Below are positions 21,051 through 25,758 of a stretch of DNA of 25,758 bases, in pieces; within the stretch, counting starts at the first letter, position 1; each line of letters starts with the position of its first letter. Source of the stretch: Oscillospiraceae bacterium. Its GTDB lineage: Bacteria; Bacillota; Clostridia; Oscillospirales; Oscillospiraceae. The stretch spans positions 1-25,758 of the forward strand of contig JAEDJB010000009.1 of NCBI GenBank assembly GCA_016296565.1, read 5' to 3'. The notes under the pieces were generated by a model that was not told where the DNA came from, searched no databases, and saw only the letters and a program-made list of their open reading frames with translations. Made by a program: the position numbers and the translations under genes.

Positions 21051-22088
21051 ATGGAGCAGGAGCACAAGCGCCGGGTTCGCTACAAAGGCACCCATCCCCG
21101 GAACTACCGGGAGAAGTATAAGGAATTGAACCCCGAAAAGTACCAGGACGACGTGGAGAAGATCATCCAGAGCGGCAAGACCCCCGCCGGGATGCACATC
21201 CCCATCATGGTGGAGGAGATCCTGTCCTTCCTGGACATTCAGCCCGGCCAGGTGGGGCTGGACGCCACCCTGGGCTACGGCGGCCACACCCGGCGGATGC
21301 TGGAGCAGCTCCAGGGCCAGGGGCACCTGTACGCCACAGACGTGGACCCCATCGAGTCGGAAAAGACCAGGGCCCGGCTGGAAGCCCTGGGCTACGGGCC
21401 GGAGATTTTAACCATCCGCCGGATGAACTTTGCCGACCTGGACCAGGTGGCGCCGGGCCAGCAGTTTGACTTTGTGCTGGCCGACCTGGGGGTTTCCTCC
21501 ATGCAGATCGACAACCCCGACCGGGGCTTTACCTTCAAGCAGGACGGCCCCCTGGACCTGCGGCTGGACCCCACCGCCGGGGTTCCCGCCGCCCAGCGCC
21601 TGCGGGAGCTGGACAGGGAAGAGCTGGCCGCCATGCTGGTGGAAAACGCCGATGAGCCCTACGCGAATGAGATTGCAAAGGCCATTCGGAATATGCTTAA
21701 AAAGGGCGGCCGCATCGACACCACCCGCCAGCTGGCCGGGGTGGTGGAGCAGGCGCTGTCTTTCCTCCCCCCCAAAGAGCGGAAGGAAGCGGTGAAAAAA
21801 TCCTGCCAGCGAACCTTCCAGGCTCTGCGCATTGACGTAAACAGCGAGTTCGAGGTCCTGTACGCCTTTCTGGAAAAGCTGCCCGGGGTGCTGAAGCCGG
21901 GAGGAAAGGCGGCCATCCTCACCTTTCACTCCGGGGAGGACCGGCTGGTGAAGCAGTCCTTCCGCCAGCTTCAGCGGGAGGGTATTTACAGCAGCGCGGC
22001 CAAGGACGTGATCCGCCCCTCCGCCGAGGAGTGCTTCCGCAATCCCCGGGCCCGGTCCACCAAGATGCGCTGGGCCATCCGGGCGTAA
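21051..22088 (+). CDS. rsmH: RsmH-type 16S rRNA (cytosine-N4) methyltransferase, long form
   Basis: A 345-residue SAM methyltransferase of the RsmH family, which methylates C1402 of 16S rRNA in the decoding site. Blocks seen are HIPIMVEEIL at 49, the SAM motif DATLGYGGHT at 71-80, ADLGVSSMQIDNPDRGFTF, a PLDLRLD segment, TFQALRIDVNSE and TFHSGEDRLVK. In common RsmH proteins the matching pieces read PLDMRMD and FHSLEDR, so this copy is divergent. About 48 extra residues precede the core, basic and tyrosine-rich (KRRVRYKGTHPRNYREKYKE). It lies outside a division/cell-wall (dcw) cluster, so it may be a second paralog. ATG 21051 follows AAAGGAG; an in-frame TTG at 21024 has no ribosome site. FeoAB starts 28 bases downstream. 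Confidence 0.85.
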   Translation: MEQEHKRRVRYKGTHPRNYREKYKELNPEKYQDDVEKIIQSGKTPAGMHIPIMVEEILSFLDIQPGQVGLDATLGYGGHTRRMLEQLQGQGHLYATDVDPIESEKTRARLEALGYGPEILTIRRMNFADLDQVAPGQQFDFVLADLGVSSMQIDNPDRGFTFKQDGPLDLRLDPTAGVPAAQRLRELDREELAAMLVENADEPYANEIAKAIRNMLKKGGRIDTTRQLAGVVEQALSFLPPKERKEAVKKSCQRTFQALRIDVNSEFEVLYAFLEKLPGVLKPGGKAAILTFHSGEDRLVKQSFRQLQREGIYSSAAKDVIRPSAEECFRNPRARSTKMRWAIRA

Positions 22089-22116
22089 CAGCGAGAAAAG
22101 AGGAACCGAAACAACC

Positions 22117-24495
22117 ATGACCCAAACAACAATGACACTGAAAAATTTGGAGCTGGGTTCCACCGCGGTGATCACGGCGGTGGGTGGGGAGGGTTCCCTG
22201 CGCCAGCACTTTTTGGACATGGGCGTGATCCCCGGCGCGGAGATCACCCTCATAAAATACGCCCCCATGGGGGACCCCATGGAGCTGCGCATCCACGGAT
22301 ATGAGCTGACCCTCCGGCTGGCGGACGCGGAGAAGATCGAAATCCGCCCCGTGAAAGACCGGGAGCAGACGGAGCAGCCCAGCCAGTCTGTGGCTCACCC
22401 CGAGACCCGGGCCCACCCCGGTCTGGGCGAGGGAGGCAAGTACCACGTAAAGGCAGATGAGAACCCCCTGCCCGAGGGAACCCAGCTGACCTTTGCCCTG
22501 GCGGGCAACCAGAACTGCGGAAAGACCACCCTGTTCAACCAGCTCACCGGCTCCAACCAGCACGTGGGCAACTTCCCCGGGGTCACCGTGGACCGAAAGA
22601 GCGGCGAGATCAAAAACCACGCCAACACCCTGGTCACGGATCTGCCGGGAATCTACTCCCTCTCCCCTTACACCAGTGAGGAAATTGTCTCCCGCCAGTT
22701 TATCCTGAACGAAAAGCCCACGGGCATCATCAACATCGTGGACGCCACCAATATCGAGCGGAACCTGTACTTAACCATGCAGCTCATGGAGCTGGATGTG
22801 CCCATCGTTCTGGCCCTCAACATGATGGACGAGGTCCGGGGCAACGGCGGCTCCATCCACATTAACGAAATGGAGGAGCTGCTGGGCATCCCCGTGGTGC
22901 CTATTGTGGCCGCCAGGAACGAGGGCGTGGAGGAGCTGGTGCGCCACGCCGTCCACATCGCCCAGTATCAGGAGCGGCCCGGCCGCACGGATTTCTGCGA
23001 CAAGGACGACCACGGCGGCGCGGTCCACCGCTGTCTCCACGGCATCATGCACCTGATTGAGGACCACGCCAAGGCCGCGGGGATTCCTGTGCGCTTTGCC
23101 GCCAGCAAGCTGGTGGAGGGGGATCAGCTGGTGCTGGAGGCCCTTGGCCTGACCCAGAACGAGAAGGAGATGCTGGAGCACATCATCAGCCAGATGGAGG
23201 AGGAGCGGGGCCTGGACCGGTCCGCCGCCATTGCGGACATGCGCTTTGCCTTTATCCAAAAGCTCTGCCAGCAGACGGTGGTGAAGCCCAGAGAAAGCCG
23301 GGAGCACGAGCGGAGCCGGAGGATTGACCGGTTCCTCACGGGAAAATACACCGCCATTCCCGCCTTTGTGGGCATTATGGCCCTGGTGTTCTGGCTGACC
23401 TTCCATGTAATCGGCGCCTGGCTTCAGGACCTGCTGGCCTTGGGCATTGACCAGCTCACCCTTCTGGTGGATGAAGCGCTGACCGCCTGGCATGTCAACG
23501 ATGTGCTTCACTCTTTGGTGATTGACGGCATTTTCAGCGGGGTGGGAAGTGTTCTCAGCTTCGTGCCCATTATCGTCACCCTCTTCTTCTTCCTGTCTCT
23601 TCTGGAGGACAGCGGCTATATGGCCCGGGTGGCTTTCGTCATGGATAAGCTCCTGCGAAAGATCGGCCTCTCTGGTCGGAGCATTGTCCCCATGCTTATC
23701 GGCTTTGGCTGCACGGTGCCCGGGGTGATGGCCAGCCGGACCCTGCCCTCGGAACGGGACCGGAAGATGACCATCCTCCTTACCCCCTTCATGAGCTGCT
23801 CGGCCAAGTTGCCCATCTACACCTTCCTGACTGCCGCCTTCTTCCCCCGGTATGGCGCGCTGGTGATGATAGCCCTGTACTTTTTGGGAATCCTGGTGGG
23901 TATCCTGACGGCCCTCATTTCCAAGAACACCATGTTCCGGGGGGAGGCTGTCCCCTTCGTCATGGAGCTGCCTAACTACCGGATGCCCGGGGCCAAGAAC
24001 GTTGCCCATCTGCTGTGGGACAAGGCCAAGGACTTCCTCCAGCGGGCCTTTACGGTAATCTTTCTGGCAACCATCGTTGTGTGGTTCCTCCAGACCTTCG
24101 ATTTCCACCTGAACATCGTGGCGGATGCCCAGAGCAGCATCCTGGCCATGACAGCCGGGCTGATCGCTCCCCTGTTCGCCCCCCTGGGCTTTGGGGACTG
24201 GCGGATCTGCACCGCCCTCATCGCCGGATTCATTGCCAAGGAGAGCGTGGTCTCCACCCTGTCTGTGCTCTTCGGCGCGGCGGGCAGCCTCTCGGTGCTC
24301 TTCCCGCCGCTGGCTGCCGCGTCCCTGCTGGTGTTCTGCCTGCTCTACACGCCCTGCGTGGCGGCCATCGCCTCCATTAAGCGGGAGCTGGGAGGCAAAT
24401 GGGCCGTCCTGGTGGTGGTGGGCCAGTGCGTGATCGCCTGGGTCTGCGCCCTGGTGATCCGGCTGGCGGGCCTGGCGCTGGGGGTGGGTTTATGA
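22117..24495 (+). CDS. feoB: Ferrous iron transporter, FeoA-FeoB fusion
   Basis: A 792-residue membrane GTPase for Fe(II) uptake. Residues 6-78 form a FeoA SH3-like domain, joined by a 40-residue hydrophilic linker to FeoB. The G domain shows G1 GNQNCGKT at 130-137, the G2 region VGNFPGVTVDRK, G3 DLPG at 175-178 and G4 NMMD at 235-238. The membrane part begins near residue 410. It has both gate motifs, IGFGCTVPG with C532 and FMSCSAKLPIY with C561, thought to line the iron path. Its usual partner, a Cys-rich small protein, overlaps its stop. The start ATG 22117 has AAAGAGGAA about 11 bases upstream. It may be transcribed with rsmH. No Fur box is seen, so iron control is not visible. Length equals FeoA plus FeoB. 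Confidence 0.95.
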   Translation: MTQTTMTLKNLELGSTAVITAVGGEGSLRQHFLDMGVIPGAEITLIKYAPMGDPMELRIHGYELTLRLADAEKIEIRPVKDREQTEQPSQSVAHPETRAHPGLGEGGKYHVKADENPLPEGTQLTFALAGNQNCGKTTLFNQLTGSNQHVGNFPGVTVDRKSGEIKNHANTLVTDLPGIYSLSPYTSEEIVSRQFILNEKPTGIINIVDATNIERNLYLTMQLMELDVPIVLALNMMDEVRGNGGSIHINEMEELLGIPVVPIVAARNEGVEELVRHAVHIAQYQERPGRTDFCDKDDHGGAVHRCLHGIMHLIEDHAKAAGIPVRFAASKLVEGDQLVLEALGLTQNEKEMLEHIISQMEEERGLDRSAAIADMRFAFIQKLCQQTVVKPRESREHERSRRIDRFLTGKYTAIPAFVGIMALVFWLTFHVIGAWLQDLLALGIDQLTLLVDEALTAWHVNDVLHSLVIDGIFSGVGSVLSFVPIIVTLFFFLSLLEDSGYMARVAFVMDKLLRKIGLSGRSIVPMLIGFGCTVPGVMASRTLPSERDRKMTILLTPFMSCSAKLPIYTFLTAAFFPRYGALVMIALYFLGILVGILTALISKNTMFRGEAVPFVMELPNYRMPGAKNVAHLLWDKAKDFLQRAFTVIFLATIVVWFLQTFDFHLNIVADAQSSILAMTAGLIAPLFAPLGFGDWRICTALIAGFIAKESVVSTLSVLFGAAGSLSVLFPPLAAASLLVFCLLYTPCVAAIASIKRELGGKWAVLVVVGQCVIAWVCALVIRLAGLALGVGL

Positions 24496-24665
24496 ACCTG
24501 GCCAGCGTGCTGATTCTGCTGGCAGTGATCGCGGCGGCAGTTCTGGCCCTGCGGGTCTTTCTCAAAAGCGGCGGCAGAGGGAAAGGCTGTGGGTGTGGGT
24601 GTGGCTGCGCCGGATGCCAGACCCAGTGCCCCAACATAAAAAAGATGGATAACCCAGAAGAATAA
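24492..24665 (+). CDS. FeoB-associated Cys-rich membrane protein
   Basis: A 57-residue single-pass membrane protein. A hydrophobic helix at about residues 3-23 is followed by a basic loop and a Cys cluster: C33, C35, C37, C39, C42 and C46 (GCGCGCGCAGC type). This matches the small proteins found directly after feoB in many Firmicutes. Their role is not established; binding or handing over iron is plausible (inference). Its ATG overlaps the feoB stop as ATGA, with GGGGGTGGG upstream, so it is coupled to feoB translation. It ends 11 bases before an intrinsic terminator, closing the operon. Confidence 0.87.
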   Translation: MNLASVLILLAVIAAAVLALRVFLKSGGRGKGCGCGCGCAGCQTQCPNIKKMDNPEE

Positions 24666-24676
24666 CCCTGTAATCT

Positions 24677-24709
24677 AGCCCTGCCGGAAACCCGGCAGGG
24701 CTGTTTTTG
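24677..24709 (+). terminator. Intrinsic terminator of the rsmH-feoAB unit
   Basis: AGCCCTGCCGG (24677-24687) pairs perfectly with CCGGCAGGGCT (24692-24702) around a four-base loop, followed by GTTTTTG. Confidence 0.93.
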
Positions 24710-24740
24710 CGAGGTGGGGCGTGTTTTTTATGATTTTCCA

Positions 24741-24769
24741 TTGCAAAGTATGGCATAATACGATACAAT
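24741..24769 (+). promoter_or_regulatory. Predicted promoter of the NSS transporter gene
   Basis: TTGCAA (24741-24746), a 17-base spacer and TACAAT (24764-24769). The ATG is 46 bases downstream. Confidence 0.65.
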
Positions 24770-24815
24770 TTCAACACTGTGTCAACGCAGAGAGAATCAT
24801 ATTGGGAGAGATTGT

Positions 24816-25758
24816 ATGGAAAGAGAACGTTTAGGCAGCCGGTTGGGCTTCATTCTGCTCAGCGCCGGCTGCGCCATCGGAATCGGGAATGTGTGGAAGT
24901 TCCCCTATATGGCCGGGCAATATGGCGGCGGCGCCTTTGTGGTGCTCTACCTGTTTTTCCTGGTTATCATGGGCATTCCCGTGATGGCCATTGAGTTTTC
25001 CCTGGGCCGGGCCAGCCAGAAAAGTCCGGTGCGGCTGTACCAGCAGCTGGAGCCCAAGGGGAGCAAGTGGCACCTCCACGGCTACGCCGCCATGGCGGGC
25101 AACTACCTGCTCATGATGTTTTACACCACGGTGGCTGGCTGGATGATCCAGTATTTTGTCTCCACCGCCTCCGGCAAGTTCAGCGGAATGAACCCGGAAC
25201 AGGTGGGGCAGGCCTTCGGGGAGGTCTGCGCCAACCCCGCCACCATGATGGCCTACACCATTCTGGTGGTTGTCGTGGGCTTCTTCGTCTGCTCCTTCAG
25301 CCTGCAGAAGGGGCTGGAGCGGGTCACCAAGTATATGATGCTGGCCCTGCTGGCCATCATGGTCCTGCTGGCGATTCACAGCTTCACCATGGAGGGGGCC
25401 GCCGAGGGCCTGACCTTCTACCTGAAGCCCGACCTGAACAAAATGCGTGAGGTGGGCGTGGGCAGCGTGGTGATGGGCGCTATGAACCAGGCCTTCTTCA
25501 CTCTGAGCCTGGGCATCGGCGCTATGGCCATTTTCGGCAGCTACCTGGGCAAGGAGCGGTCCCTGCTGGGCGAGTCCGTGAACGTGGCCGTTCTGGATAC
25601 CTTCGTGGCCCTGACCTCCGGCCTCATCATCTTCCCCGCCTGCTTTACCTACAATGTGGAAGTGGGCGCGGGCCCCAGACTGATCTTCGTGACCCTGCCC
25701 AATGTGTTCAACAACATGTCGCTGGGAAACCTGTGGGGCAGTCTGTTCTTCATTTTCA
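24816..25758 (+). CDS. Sodium:neurotransmitter symporter (NSS) family transporter, 3' end beyond window
   Basis: An open frame from ATG 24816 runs to the window edge with no stop, giving 314 residues of a LeuT-fold sodium-coupled transporter. The start MERERLGSRLGFILLSAG leads into the sodium/substrate site of TM1, AIGIGNVWKFPYMAGQYGGGAF. A later block, NQAFFTLSLGIGAMAIFGSY, matches TM6, and GPRLIFVTLPNVF is the typical loop before TM8. Bacterial members carry amino acids such as tryptophan, tyrosine or leucine; the substrate here is not inferable. GGGAGAG (24804-24810) lies five bases before the ATG. The gene has its own promoter-like sequence after the feo terminator. Only about two thirds of the protein is visible. 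Confidence 0.92.
   Translation, partial: MERERLGSRLGFILLSAGCAIGIGNVWKFPYMAGQYGGGAFVVLYLFFLVIMGIPVMAIEFSLGRASQKSPVRLYQQLEPKGSKWHLHGYAAMAGNYLLMMFYTTVAGWMIQYFVSTASGKFSGMNPEQVGQAFGEVCANPATMMAYTILVVVVGFFVCSFSLQKGLERVTKYMMLALLAIMVLLAIHSFTMEGAAEGLTFYLKPDLNKMREVGVGSVVMGAMNQAFFTLSLGIGAMAIFGSYLGKERSLLGESVNVAVLDTFVALTSGLIIFPACFTYNVEVGAGPRLIFVTLPNVFNNMSLGNLWGSLFFIF

Noticed and set aside
20809..21121. Short plus-strand frames over the thiC leader
   Set aside because: They run across the TPP riboswitch, the thiC promoter and the rsmH promoter and have no coding character.
22771..24108. Open frame of 445 codons on the minus strand
   Set aside because: It is antisense to feoB, with shadow-type composition, no start signal and no recognisable domain.
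24770..24800. Possible palindrome CAACACTGTGTCAAC near the NSS promoter
   Set aside because: The arms do not match well when reverse-complemented, so it is not a reliable operator.
1..25758. CRISPR arrays, IS elements, integrases, tRNA or rRNA genes
   Set aside because: No regularly spaced repeats, transposase or integrase motifs, or cloverleaf-type sequences were noticed on reading both strands. A dedicated tRNA scan was not possible.

Overview
The window looks like chromosomal DNA of a GC-rich, low-oxygen Firmicute, most likely an Oscillospiraceae-type gut anaerobe (Flavonifractor / Lawsonibacter / Intestinimonas-like). That placement is an inference from protein style: S-layer-homology (SLH) proteins, a short clostridial-type ThiC, a FeoA-FeoB fusion with a Cys-rich partner, Gram-positive lipoprotein and SLH anchoring, and strong AGGAGG-like ribosome sites. 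No phage, IS element, CRISPR array, rRNA or tRNA was seen. Nearly all of the window is intact housekeeping, envelope and transport genes on both strands.

Layout. 1-300: 3' end of dapA, closed by a bidirectional terminator. 356-3154 (minus): an SLH-tagged M13 zinc peptidase followed by a PaaI-type thioesterase. 3199-5393: divergent promoter region, then a YtrA-type GntR regulator with an ABC ATPase and permease in overlapping frames, with a clear palindrome just after the promoter. 5502-6266: SDR oxidoreductase. 6328-7569 (minus): secreted lysozyme-like protein with three SLH repeats. 7742-7945 (minus): 3' relic of a zinc-type alcohol dehydrogenase. 8072-9942: MarR regulator and MATE exporter, arranged like mepR-mepA. 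10074-11984: membrane-anchored 5'-nucleotidase. 11991-13773 (minus): thiD then trxB. 13916-15180: an unrecognised 138-residue protein overlapping a lipoprotein nuclease. 15248-18646 (minus): a tight four-gene run of a MATE exporter, YfcE phosphodiesterase, FliB-like Cys-rich protein and CDP-alcohol phosphatidyltransferase. 18733-20886 (minus): thiE and thiC behind a TPP riboswitch with its own terminator. 21051-24665: a long-form RsmH, FeoA-FeoB fusion and small Cys-rich membrane protein. 24816-end: NSS-family sodium symporter, cut by the window edge.

How it fits together. Thiamine synthesis is split: thiC-thiE sits under TPP control, while thiD is in a separate unit with trxB and no visible riboswitch. 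Iron uptake (FeoAB plus its Cys-rich partner) could be read from the rsmH promoter, because only 28 bases separate the genes and no terminator or Fur-like box was seen. Several envelope functions cluster here: two SLH proteins, a nuclease lipoprotein, an anchored nucleotidase and a YtrA-type ABC system. I found no clear, wholly new multi-gene system. The best leads are the unknown protein coupled to the nuclease lipoprotein, the MATE-YfcE-FliB-like-phosphatidyltransferase operon, the shared -10 of two opposed promoters near 13840, and the extended RsmH form.
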